This document shows positions 1-7,003 of a stretch of DNA of 32,343 nt, piece by piece. Within the stretch, counting starts at the first letter, position 1. The number at the start of each line of letters is the position of its first letter. Under the pieces are notes generated by a model, which was not told where the DNA came from, ran no database searches, and worked only from the letters and a program-made list of their open reading frames with translations. The DNA lies in the NCBI GenBank assembly GCA_001801215.1, contig MGXA01000014.1:1-32343 (forward strand), written 5' to 3'. Source of the DNA: Gallionellales bacterium RIFCSPLOWO2_02_FULL_59_110. Lineage in GTDB: Bacteria; Pseudomonadota; Gammaproteobacteria; Burkholderiales; Gallionellaceae. The position numbers were made by a program, and so were the translations under genes.

Positions 1-898
1 CCCAAGTACCGAACCTGGCTTTGTTGTACGGTTTGAGCAATGCATCCATTGCAGCGTTCATGTTAGCCTGCACTTTGGCGGGGTCGCTCTCTGGATTAGC
101 AGGTAAATGATGCGCGAATGCTTCGAGGTAATAGGCTGCGCGCCACCCGACAGCATCAACGATAGCTTTTGCTTCCTGCTCGGTGATTGCCTTGCGGCCA
201 TGTGGCAAGCCTTGTTGCGCCAAGTCTTGAAGGTAGTCGATGGCTTGTGCTTCGGTCAGCGGCTCCAGCGGATAGTGGTGAAGCTTTGCCATAACGCCCA
301 TGTAGTTGCCAGCATGTGCGAGCGGTGTAATGCCGATGGAGCCCGTCACCAACCACCGCACGCGCGGCTGGGCGCTGCGCAAACGGCTGAACAGGTTCAT
401 GAAATCGCGTGCTTGCTTCACGCCGTCTTCGCCCTTGTCGTGCAGCGCTTTGAGGAAGATCGGCAGTTCGTCAATCAAGATCGCCCATTGATTCTTTTTG
501 TCTTCATGCAGCGCCTTCAGCAGGCGCTCCAGATAAGACTCCCAATCCAGGCCGAGAGCATGCTGGTACCATTGTCCGACTTGCTCACTGCGTGGGCTGG
601 CCACTTGCGCCACTCGTTGCTTGAGCAACGTGAAAGTTCTTTTTGGGATTGAATGGTGTGCGTCAATCGCATCGCACAACTGCCGGAAAACCATCTTCGG
701 CTCGTTGCATCCGGCAACCTCGACCTTGAGGCAAATGAACCCGTGAGACCCCGCCTGTTCCACCATGCGGTCGAGCACAAAGGTCTTGCCCAAGCGTCGC
801 GGCCCATGCTTCGAAATATCCTTCCCGGCCTTGAACAAGCCGAAAAGCTCGGCTACTTCTTTATTGCGCCCATAGGTCTTCTTCGTGTAGTCCGTCAT
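1..898 (-). CDS. AAA/P-loop ATPase, partial (C-terminus beyond the left edge)
   Basis: An open frame runs leftward from an ATG at 898-896 to the window edge with no stop, giving about 299 residues. The start is supported by a GGGGAG ribosome site 8 bases upstream. A Walker A motif (GPRRLGKT, residues 32-39) and a Walker B-like stretch (ILIDELP, about residues 138-144) are visible, followed by a sensor-like WLVTGS segment. This pattern fits the predicted P-loop ATPases of the archaeal-type/AAA_14-like group, which often sit in accessory DNA; their substrates are mostly unknown. The gene is AT-richer than the genes from 1753 onward, suggesting transfer. It diverges from the CopG-type gene at 1156, and its promoter region carries a 16-bp repeat array. 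P-loop ATPase is firm; the biological role is unknown. Confidence 0.8.
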   Translation of the reverse strand, partial: MTDYTKKTYGRNKEVAELFGLFKAGKDISKHGPRRLGKTFVLDRMVEQAGSHGFICLKVEVAGCNEPKMVFRQLCDAIDAHHSIPKRTFTLLKQRVAQVASPRSEQVGQWYQHALGLDWESYLERLLKALHEDKKNQWAILIDELPIFLKALHDKGEDGVKQARDFMNLFSRLRSAQPRVRWLVTGSIGITPLAHAGNYMGVMAKLHHYPLEPLTEAQAIDYLQDLAQQGLPHGRKAITEQEAKAIVDAVGWRAAYYLEAFAHHLPANPESDPAKVQANMNAAMDALLKPYNKARFGTW

Positions 899-939
899 TA
901 ATTGCTCCCCAATCAGTCAAGTAGCGGCAAACGGAGCGC

Positions 940-967
940 AATATAACACAACAAATTTGTTTTGCAA
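940..967 (-). promoter_or_regulatory. Candidate sigma-70 promoter of the ATPase gene
   Basis: Read leftward, TTGCAA (967-962) and TATATT (945-940) are separated by 16 bp. They lie about 40-70 bases upstream of the ATPase start codon. The -35 element lies within the first repeat unit of the direct-repeat array, so a repeat-binding protein could block the promoter. Motif match only. Confidence 0.45.
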
Positions 968-1002
968 CATATTTGTTTTAAAACGCACTTGTTTTACACC
1001 AT
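955..1002. repeat. Three 16-bp direct repeats (iteron-like operator)
   Basis: The core A(T/C)TTGTTTT recurs at 955, 971 and 987, exactly 16 bp apart, so three tandem units fill 955-1002. The first unit overlaps a perfect 10-bp palindrome, ACAAATTTGT, at 951-960. The array is strongly AT-rich compared with its surroundings and lies between the divergent ATPase and CopG-type genes, overlapping the predicted ATPase promoter. A unit length of about 1.5 helical turns suits cooperative binding by a ribbon-helix-helix or helix-turn-helix repressor. The regulatory role is inferred. Confidence 0.65.
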
Positions 1003-1155
1003 GGGGTTGGCGATTCTCTCCGGGGTAAATGTCAGGCGCGGGAGGCTTGCGGCGCTGAGGTCAAAACCCAACCGTCGCTCCCTTGCCTCATAAGGATCGT
1101 TGTAAATTATTTCAACTGAAAGCTACCAGAGACTATTTGCTGAGGAGCAACCCCG

Positions 1156-1479
1156 ATGAAAAAACTTGATGCATTTGAGAAAGATATTCTGGATGCCTAT
1201 GAAAAGGGCAAGCTCAAGTCTACCTCGCCTTCAAAGGCAAAGTTGGCAAAATTCAAAGCTGCTGCCACAGCTACTTTTCTCAAGGAGAAGAGGATCAACA
1301 TTCTCCTGTCCGCTCCAGACTTGATGGGCATTCAAGCCCGAGCACTTGAAGAAGGTATGCCATATCAGACGTTAATCGCCAGCGTGCTTCACAAGTTTGC
1401 GTCGGGGCGGCTTGTAGAGTTTACGTCCAACCAAACCCGACATTCAACCAGGACTCCACAAAAGCGCGGAGCCACTTAA
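1156..1479 (+). CDS. CopG-type (PF12441-like) antitoxin, apparently without its toxin
   Basis: A protein of 107 residues, with a GAGGAG ribosome site 9 bases before the ATG. The start (MKKLDAFEKDILDAYEKG) and the later RINILLSAPDL, ALEEGMPYQTLI and HKFASGRLVE segments are characteristic of the CopG-like antitoxin family whose ribbon-helix-helix domain binds operator DNA; partners are usually BrnT-like or related toxins. Family members typically end soon after the GRLVE segment, whereas here about 20 extra hydrophilic residues follow (from FTSNQ on), possibly read-through into new sequence. No toxin frame is visible in the 256 bases upstream or directly downstream, so it looks like an orphan. 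A weak promoter (TTGCCT, 16 bp, AATTAT) lies near 1083-1110. It could bind the repeat array upstream. Confidence 0.75.
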   Translation: MKKLDAFEKDILDAYEKGKLKSTSPSKAKLAKFKAAATATFLKEKRINILLSAPDLMGIQARALEEGMPYQTLIASVLHKFASGRLVEFTSNQTRHSTRTPQKRGAT

Positions 1480-1564
1480 TTCCACGCTGCTAAAATCGAA
1501 CTGCCGGTATGGGGCGATTGTGGCTTTTGGCCAGTGTCGGCTTTTAGCGCTGTAAATATTTTTG

Positions 1565-1663
1565 ATGCGTCGTAAAATGCTGCTTAACGCGAGACGCATC
1601 ATCGGCGGCAACGGCGACACACAGCTGATCCTGCTGGCGATGGGGGAAGCGAAACCGGCGTAA
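1565..1663 (+). pseudogene. Remnant of a CheR-PAS (chemotaxis methyltransferase/PAS) protein C-terminus
   Basis: A 32-codon frame ending in TAA reads RRKMLLNARRI, then a short gap, then TQLILLAMGE. The combination MLLNARRI...LILLA is the signature end of the PAS segment of CheR- or CheB/CheR-type hybrid proteins, where it normally reads LILLAIED. An in-frame TAA occurs four codons before the frame's ATG, and nothing recognisable lies further upstream, so only this scrap survives. Such proteins often precede hybrid kinases of the kind encoded at 1753, which supports the reading. The DNA also contains an 8-bp inverted repeat (1564-1571 with 1593-1600). Recognition is by motif alone. Confidence 0.5.
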
Positions 1664-1752
1664 CGCCATCGCGCTGCCGGCAAGGCGTAACATGTCCAAC
1701 ATGCCGGCGATGGAATATGGCGCGTGTGCAGTAATCGGTTCAAGGGGGAGTT

Positions 1753-3414
1753 ATGAGCGATAAGCCGACCGGGCAAGACCCGCTGCGCAGTGCCGCAGAA
1801 ACCGAACTCGCCCGCGCGCCGGGATCCATGCCGCGCCCTGCCGAAGAACTGCTGCACGAGCTTCAGGCGCACCAGATCGAACTGGAGATGCAGAACGAGG
1901 CGTTGCGTCAGTCGCAGGTCGAGCTGGAAAAATCCCGCGACCGCTACGTGGACTTCTACGACTTCGCCCCCGCCGGTTATCTCACCCTCAGCCAAGAGGC
2001 ATTAATCAACGAGATCAACCTCCCCGGCGCCGCGCTGCTCGGCGCGGAGCGCAGCAGGCTGCTGCAACGCCGCTTCGCTTCTTTCGTCGCCCCGCAAGAC
2101 CGCGACCGCTGGCATCGCCATTTCCTGACAATCCTCAAGCACGACAGCAAACTGAGCTGTGAGCTGGCACTCCAGCACAACGGCGGTTCGCGCTTCTATG
2201 CCCAACTGGATTGCCTGCGCCTGGAAAAAGAGGGCCACAAGCCGGTAGTGCGCATCGTGCTGACCGACATCACCGAACGCAAGCGGATAGAGCAGGAACT
2301 GCTGGACATGGATCAGCACAAGGACGAGTTTCTCGCCATGCTGGCCCACGAGCTGCGCAACCCGCTGGCGCCGATCCGCAATGCCGCCCATGTGCTCGGC
2401 CGGCTGGGGCTGGCGGAGCCCAAGGTCAAGTGGGCGCAGAAGATTATCGAAGAACAGGTGAGCCACCTCTCCCGCCTGGTGGACGACCTGCTGGACGTCT
2501 CGCGCATCGCCCGCGGCAAGATCGCGCTCAAGCGGGAGGCCATCGAATTTGCCGCGCTGGCCGAACAGGCCATCGAGTCTGCCCGGATGCTGGCGGAGAG
2601 CAAGGGGCAACAGCTTGCGGTGCGGATGCCGGATCAGGCGGTGCAGCTCGAAGGCGACCCGGTGCGCCTGTCCCAGCTGCTGTTCAACCTGCTGGACAAT
2701 GCCGTCAAATATACACCGGACGGCGGGCGGATCGAGTTTGCCGCGCACCTGGACGGGACGGAAATCGAAATCAGTGTGCGCGATAACGGCATGGGCATCG
2801 CGGCGGAACTGCTGCCCCGCGTGTTCGACCTGTTCCGGCAGGGCGAGCGCACCCTGGATCGCGCCCAGGGCGGGCTGGGCATCGGCCTCACGCTGGTGCG
2901 GCGCCTGGTCGGGATGCACGGCGGGCGGGTGGAGGCGCACAGCGCGGGGCCGGGGCAGGGCTCGACCTTTACCGTCCGGCTGCCGGCCAGGGCCATGCCC
3001 GCGCTGCCCGCCAAGCCCGCCGCCGAAAACCGGAGCAGCCCCGCCGCCGGCATGCGGGTGCTGGTGGTGGACGACGACCATGCCGTGGCCGACAGCACCG
3101 CCATGCTGCTGGAGATGGAAGGTTGCGAGGCGCGCATCGCCGAGAGCGGCCAGGCCGCGCTGGAACAGATTCCCGAGTTCCGCCCGCAGGTGGTGCTGCT
3201 GGACATCGGCATGAAGGGCATGAACGGTTTCAAAACCGCGCAGCGGCTGCGGCAACTGCCGGAGGGGCGCGATCTGTGCCTGGTGGCGGTGACCGGCTAT
3301 GCCGACAGCGCAACCAGGGCGCAGGCGCTGGCATCCGGCTGCGATCATTTCCTGGTCAAGCCGGTGACGTTCAAAGAACTCAGCGGCCTGCTGTGCAAGA
3401 CAGGCCCGTGTTGA
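1753..3414 (+). CDS. Hybrid sensor histidine kinase (PAS - HisKA - HATPase - receiver)
   Basis: A 553-residue cytoplasmic signalling protein with no membrane segment, preceded by a GGGGGAG ribosome site. An N-terminal coiled coil (about residues 30-62) leads into a PAS domain (about 63-178). The HisKA domain carries the H-box AHELRNP with phospho-accepting His199. The ATPase domain has the N-box NLLDNAVKYT (312-321), G1 DNGMGI (344-349) and G2 GLGIGL (374-379). After a Pro/Ala-rich linker the receiver domain (about 434-550) has acidic residues at 440-442, phospho-acceptor Asp484, Thr514 and Lys536. All catalytic residues are present, so it should autophosphorylate and pass phosphate to its own receiver. 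No output domain or partner regulator is nearby. The upstream CheR-PAS remnant suggests it once worked beside a chemotaxis-like methyltransferase. Its ligand is unknown. Confidence 0.93.
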   Translation: MSDKPTGQDPLRSAAETELARAPGSMPRPAEELLHELQAHQIELEMQNEALRQSQVELEKSRDRYVDFYDFAPAGYLTLSQEALINEINLPGAALLGAERSRLLQRRFASFVAPQDRDRWHRHFLTILKHDSKLSCELALQHNGGSRFYAQLDCLRLEKEGHKPVVRIVLTDITERKRIEQELLDMDQHKDEFLAMLAHELRNPLAPIRNAAHVLGRLGLAEPKVKWAQKIIEEQVSHLSRLVDDLLDVSRIARGKIALKREAIEFAALAEQAIESARMLAESKGQQLAVRMPDQAVQLEGDPVRLSQLLFNLLDNAVKYTPDGGRIEFAAHLDGTEIEISVRDNGMGIAAELLPRVFDLFRQGERTLDRAQGGLGIGLTLVRRLVGMHGGRVEAHSAGPGQGSTFTVRLPARAMPALPAKPAAENRSSPAAGMRVLVVDDDHAVADSTAMLLEMEGCEARIAESGQAALEQIPEFRPQVVLLDIGMKGMNGFKTAQRLRQLPEGRDLCLVAVTGYADSATRAQALASGCDHFLVKPVTFKELSGLLCKTGPC

Positions 3415-3427
3415 TAGCACCTTTCGA

Positions 3428-3727
3428 TCAGAGACTCGCCGCTGCCAGCCGCCAGCCCCGCAACTCGCACCGCCGTTTCATGTAATCCGGACAGGCTGTT
3501 GCCACCACACGCCAGAACGCGGGCGAATGGTTCATTTCGGCGAGATGGGCAAGTTCGTGCACCACCACGTAATCAATCAGGCGCAAGGGCATCCTGATAA
3601 GCTGCCAGTTCAGGCGCACGCTGCCGCGCGCGGTGCAACTGTCCCACCGAGAGCGGGCATACGCCACGCGTTATTTGAACGGGCTCCCCGCTTCGTGTTG
3701 ATACCACCGCGTAACCGCCTGTTCCAC
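3428..3727 (-). pseudogene. Broken YgjP-like (DUF45) zinc metalloprotease
   Basis: The last 75 or so residues match the C-terminal half of the YgjP/DUF45 family: RSRWDSCTARG, RLNWQLI, the zinc site HELAH and the EMNHSPAFW segment. In the same frame just upstream, TRWYQHEAG matches an earlier conserved block, but the two are joined by an in-frame TAA. About 25 residues normally found between WYxxxA and SRWGSC are missing. Nothing similar to the N-terminal half is found beyond about 3727, where an IS110-like remnant begins. The gene therefore has an internal deletion, a stop and a missing 5' end. The catalytic site is intact, but a full-length protein cannot be made. Confidence 0.75.
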
Positions 3728-3828
3728 AACGTGGATCATTAGCGCTATCTGTGATATGCACAAATAACTGCACGCCTGCAGCTGTAGTAGCACATCGAAC
3801 AATCTGGCAACTACCCAACGTGAGCTGT

Positions 3829-4025
3829 TCACTGGCAGACATTGGCCAGCGTATCGAGGCTGAGGCGGCGACACGCAATGCACAAAGTCTGTCCAGTACC
3901 GCGGTTATCGTTATCCTGGCTCGGGGTATCGCACGCACCGCTTGGTCGATGTGCACCTACAATAAGAATTCGATCCTGGACGCCTTACAAAAGGCTTGAC
4001 CTAAACCATAGAATCTTTCCGGAAA
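3829..4025 (+). mobile_element. Probable IS110-family transposase tail and element end (remnant)
   Basis: A frame ending in TGA at 3999 contains IGQRIE and AVIVILARGIARTAWSM, which resembles the C-terminal 'ALARKLARIAW' helix of IS110/IS116-type transposases. Directly after the stop the sequence TTGACCTAAACCATAGAATC resembles the region that often follows the transposase gene at the right end of IS110 elements. An imperfect inverted repeat (4011-4025 with 4073-4092, core TTCCGGAA) lies just beyond. The N-terminal DEDD catalytic part is absent. Both resemblances are weak and judged by eye. It abuts the truncated metalloprotease gene, consistent with an old insertion that removed that gene's 5' half. 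Confidence 0.38.
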
Positions 4026-4180
4026 CTTGAAGGGCTGCAATATATCGTTTGCCGCCCTAGGCAAATAGCCGCTTCCGGAAAGTGAAGATTCGACGGCTGA
4101 TCCTGTTCGATGAAATAAACATTAAGAAATGTGCCCGGCGATGGCTTGAAATCAAATAATCCATTGGAAAATTCAATCTG

Positions 4181-4284
4181 CCTCCCCATTTGGAAAAGGG
4201 GGAGGGCTTGCGAGGGGGCCGAGGGGGGGTATATCCGTGCAACATTCAAATCCCCCCTAGCCCCCCTTTTCCAAAGGGGGAATG
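4181..4284. repeat. C/G-rich imperfect inverted repeat (MITE-like)
   Basis: A left arm (4181-4230) rich in G runs contains TTTGGAAAAGGGGG. The right arm (4249-4284) contains CCCCCCTTTTCCAAAGGGGG in the opposite sense, and about 18 bases separate them. The left arm has some 10-13 extra bases. Elements of this form, with G5-7 runs around TTTGGAAAAGG, are scattered in many bacterial genomes as non-coding dispersed repeats. It lies 3' of the alpha/beta hydrolase gene and could also act as a transcription stop for it. No gene is seen between 4026 and 4330. Confidence 0.75.
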
Positions 4285-4330
4285 CTTTGTTATAGCCAGG
4301 TTTATGGCTAATGGACAATCTGGCTTGCAA

Positions 4331-5530
4331 TCACGGCAAGCTGTCGATGAAGCGCTTCATGGAAATCTTGAGCGCGGCGAAATGAGGGTTGTACATCAGG
4401 CGCCGCAGGGTGCCGGCCTTGAGGTTGGCCTCGGTGATCTCTCCGAGTAAAACACCCTCGCACTTGCTGTTGCAGGTGTTGTATTTTTCCATGTCGCCGG
4501 GATAGTAATGGACGGCATTGGCGTAAATTCCCGCCGCCCCGTAATAGGCATCTTCGGGCGGCAGCGCGATGGCCGTATGCGCGGAACTCAATATTTTCTG
4601 CTCGGGCAGCGCGCTGTTTACCAGTTCCAGTTTTTCCGCCGCAATGCCGGGCGGAGGGTTTTCCGTGTCGCTGGCGTACAGCACCAGCCTGCTGCACGGG
4701 TGGCGCGCATGCGCCATGAATTCCAGGGTTGCCGGGGTGCTGGCGGTGGTGTCGTCCCGGCTCGCGGCGGCGAATACCGGAATGTTCATCTCCCGGGTTT
4801 GCAGCAGCGCATTCAGTTTCTGCGTCAGCGCGTGGAGCTGGGCGACGGCGTTCTTGGGCAGCGACTCGTACTTGAAGAGGTTTTTGTCCGGCCTGATGTT
4901 CACCCATTTCGCCTGCGGTATCAGCCAGCTATACAGCCGGTGCAGATTTGCCCTGGCCGCGCGCGGCGAGATTTCGAATGCGGGAGAAAACAGGAACAGG
5001 CCGCGCACCCGCTCGTCGTGCAGGCTCCGGTAAACGCTCAGCGCAGCTCCGGCGGAAAAGCCGGCCAGATAGATTTCATCAGCCTCTTCGGCGAGCCGGT
5101 CAACGCCGTAGGCCACGGCCTTGTCCCATTCGCGCCAGCCAACTTCGAGCAGATCGCCGGGCTGCGTGCCGTGCCCGGGCAACAGCACGGCCATGACGCG
5201 AAAGCCATTTCCCCGGAAAAACTCGGCCAGGTAGCGCATGAAATAAGGGGAGTCGGTCAGGCCATGCGTGAGCAGCACGCCGCGACGGTATGGCTTGTTC
5301 TTTCCGCGGTGCGCCTCTCCCGCGGGATGCAGTTCGAATGGCGCATTCCCGGCGACCGCCTTGTCCAGCTCTGCGGTTCCGAGCCGGGTGTGCACGCGCC
5401 GCAGCATCGCGGTGGTGTCGCGCACATAATCGCCGAACGCCAGCCCCTCCCCCGAAAAGCGCGAATTTTCGCCGGATGGCCTGTGCCTCTTCCCGAGTTG
5501 CGCCGCGCTGCCGTTTTTCCCCTTCACCAT
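4331..5530 (-). CDS. Alpha/beta-fold hydrolase (esterase/lipase-like)
   Basis: A 399-residue protein. After a basic N-terminus without a signal peptide, the hydrolase core starts near residue 82 (GVLLTHGLTDSP, the oxyanion-hole HG at 89-90). The nucleophile elbow GFSAG places Ser159 as catalytic; Asp259 or Asp260 (ASRDD) and His318 (SSAHTA) are well placed to complete the triad. The PGHG motif near 118-121 is typical of serine hydrolases acting on esters of acyl or aromatic substrates. The C-terminal 70 residues are extra relative to minimal family members. It is transcribed alone, divergent from the YdcF-like gene with 116 bases between them. Ribosome site GGGCGGGG is only moderate, so a slightly different start is possible. 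Hydrolase fold is firm; substrate unknown. Confidence 0.85.
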   Translation of the reverse strand: MVKGKNGSAAQLGKRHRPSGENSRFSGEGLAFGDYVRDTTAMLRRVHTRLGTAELDKAVAGNAPFELHPAGEAHRGKNKPYRRGVLLTHGLTDSPYFMRYLAEFFRGNGFRVMAVLLPGHGTQPGDLLEVGWREWDKAVAYGVDRLAEEADEIYLAGFSAGAALSVYRSLHDERVRGLFLFSPAFEISPRAARANLHRLYSWLIPQAKWVNIRPDKNLFKYESLPKNAVAQLHALTQKLNALLQTREMNIPVFAAASRDDTTASTPATLEFMAHARHPCSRLVLYASDTENPPPGIAAEKLELVNSALPEQKILSSAHTAIALPPEDAYYGAAGIYANAVHYYPGDMEKYNTCNSKCEGVLLGEITEANLKAGTLRRLMYNPHFAALKISMKRFIDSLP

Positions 5531-5646
5531 TGCCCCGCCCTTTTTCTTCCAGACATTCTACCCGCTGGAAGCGATGCCACGCAGCCTCTCATCGAAGATC
5601 GCGGCGCATGGCATAATGCCGCCCGTCCCGATTCACGGACATCCAA

Positions 5647-6420
5647 ATGTCCTGGTTAGTCACCAATTTCATCGCCGCCTTCCTGCTGCCGCCGCTGAGC
5701 CTGCTGCTCATGATGGCACTGGGCCTGTACCTGCTTTACCGCCGCCGCAAATTCGCCAGACCGCTGCTGCTCGCCGCCTTCGGCCTGCTGTGGCTGTTCT
5801 CCACTCCCTATTTTGCCGAGGGCGCGCTGCGCTTACTGGAGGCGCGCACCGCCGCGCTGGGCAGCAAACCTCCGGCCGCCGATGCGATCGTGATCCTCGG
5901 CCACGGCACCTATTTCCGTGCGCCGGAATATGCCGGGCAGGACACCGTCAACGGATCGACCCTGCTGCACCTGCGTTACGGCGCGAAGCTCCAGCGCGAG
6001 ACCGGCCATCCGGTGCTGGTGAGCGGCGGCAAGCCGCAGGGTAACGAACTTTCGGAAGCGCAGCAAATGCGCGCGGTGCTGGAGCAGGAGTTCCGGATTC
6101 CGGTGCGCTGGATCGAAGACGCGTCGGACAACACGCTGGAAAATGCGCGCTATTCGTTCCAGATTTTGCAAAAGGCCGACATCCGGAGAATCTATCTCGT
6201 CACCCATGCCTGGCACATGCCGCGCGCCGCGCATATTTTCCGCCATGCCGGGTTCGAGGTGGTCGAGGCGCCGACCGGCTTCACCACGCGCCACCGCATC
6301 GATCCGCTGGCCTTTCTGCCGCGCGCCGAATCGCTGTGCGGAAGCAAGATTTTTTTCCATGAGGCGATCGGATTGCTCTGGTATCGGGTAAAGTTGGCGC
6401 TCTCCGATTTTCAAGCGTAA
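5647..6420 (+). CDS. YdcF/ElyC family (DUF218) envelope protein
   Basis: A 257-residue protein with two N-terminal membrane helices (about residues 5-27 and 37-53) followed by a DUF218 domain. The domain shows DAIVILGHGT, VLVSGGKPQ, the acidic segment WIEDASDNTLENA and VTHAWHMPRA, all conserved in the SanA/YdcF/ElyC group. In E. coli, ElyC affects peptidoglycan and lipid-carrier metabolism; whether this protein does the same is inference. The start is the first ATG after a candidate -10 element (CATAAT, 5612-5617); its ribosome site is weak. The OsmC-like gene follows 10 bases downstream in the same direction, so the two are probably co-transcribed. Confidence 0.88.
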   Translation: MSWLVTNFIAAFLLPPLSLLLMMALGLYLLYRRRKFARPLLLAAFGLLWLFSTPYFAEGALRLLEARTAALGSKPPAADAIVILGHGTYFRAPEYAGQDTVNGSTLLHLRYGAKLQRETGHPVLVSGGKPQGNELSEAQQMRAVLEQEFRIPVRWIEDASDNTLENARYSFQILQKADIRRIYLVTHAWHMPRAAHIFRHAGFEVVEAPTGFTTRHRIDPLAFLPRAESLCGSKIFFHEAIGLLWYRVKLALSDFQA

Positions 6421-6430
6421 AGGAAACAGC

Positions 6431-6847
6431 ATGAAAGCTCGCGTCAAATGGGTGGAACAAGTCGCTTTTCTGGGCGAAACCGAAAGCAGTCATGCGGTGT
6501 TGATGGATGGCGCACCGGCGGCAGGCGGGCGTAATCTCGGCCCGCGTCCGATGGAAATGCTGCTGCTCGGCGCGGGCGGCTGTACTAGCTTCGACGTGGT
6601 TAGCATCCTGAAAAAAAGCCGCCAGGCGATTACCGATTGCTACGTGGAGCTGGAAGCGGAACGCGCCGAAACCGACCCCAAGGTATTCACCAAAATCCAC
6701 ATGCACTTCGTCGTAAAGGGCAAGGACATCAAGCCGGAAGCGGTCGAGAAGGCCATCAAGCTGTCGGCGGAAAAATACTGCTCGGCCTCCATCATGCTCG
6801 GCGCAACCGCTGCCGTTACCCACGATTTCGAGGTGATTCAGGAATAG
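6431..6847 (+). CDS. OsmC-like peroxiredoxin (YhfA type)
   Basis: A 138-residue OsmC-family protein. The two redox cysteines are present in their family contexts: Cys51 in GAGGCTSFDVV and Cys117 in KYCSAS. The family reduces organic hydroperoxides or handles related sulfur chemistry in the cytoplasm. The short form without extra domains, with the MEMLLLGAGGC segment, is closest to the YhfA branch, whose physiological substrate is not settled. The ATG is preceded by AGGAAA. It sits 10 bases after the YdcF-like gene and is followed by a potential hairpin (6859-6906). Confidence 0.9.
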   Translation: MKARVKWVEQVAFLGETESSHAVLMDGAPAAGGRNLGPRPMEMLLLGAGGCTSFDVVSILKKSRQAITDCYVELEAERAETDPKVFTKIHMHFVVKGKDIKPEAVEKAIKLSAEKYCSASIMLGATAAVTHDFEVIQE

Positions 6848-6858
6848 CGGCAAGGCAT

Positions 6859-6906
6859 CTTTCCGAAAACCCGGGCCTCACCCGCGACCTTCGAGCCCGG
6901 AGAAAG
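6859..6906 (+). terminator. Possible hairpin after the OsmC-like gene
   Basis: CCGGGC (6871-6876) pairs with GCCCGG (6895-6900), and the flanking CTTTC and GAAAG-type bases extend the stem. There is no U tract, so it would be at best a weak intrinsic terminator or a processing structure between the OsmC-like gene and proS. Confidence 0.3.
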
Positions 6907-7003
6907 CGTTCCGCCGTCAAGCATGTCCGACACGCGGGAAATGCGAACCGCGCGCATTCCCTGTAAAATCGCGCTTCCATCCTTCACTTCGTCGTCATCC
7001 GCC

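Noticed and set aside
107..652. Rightward 181-codon frame near the left edge
   Set aside because: It lies opposite the ATPase frame, which has Walker motifs and a good ribosome site.
1564..1600. 8-bp inverted repeat as a regulatory stem upstream of the kinase
   Set aside because: It lies inside the CheR-PAS remnant, is 150 bases from the kinase start and has no terminator or operator features; probably coincidental.
2002..3420. Long leftward open frame (about 470 codons) opposite the hybrid kinase
   Set aside because: It is the mirror of GC-rich codons in the kinase gene, has no recognisable domain, and the kinase frame has every family motif.
4001..4330. Leftward 109-codon open frame across the C/G-rich repeat
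   Set aside because: Its content (PLWKRGARGD, PPSAPSQ) is the translation of the repeat itself and it has no ribosome site.
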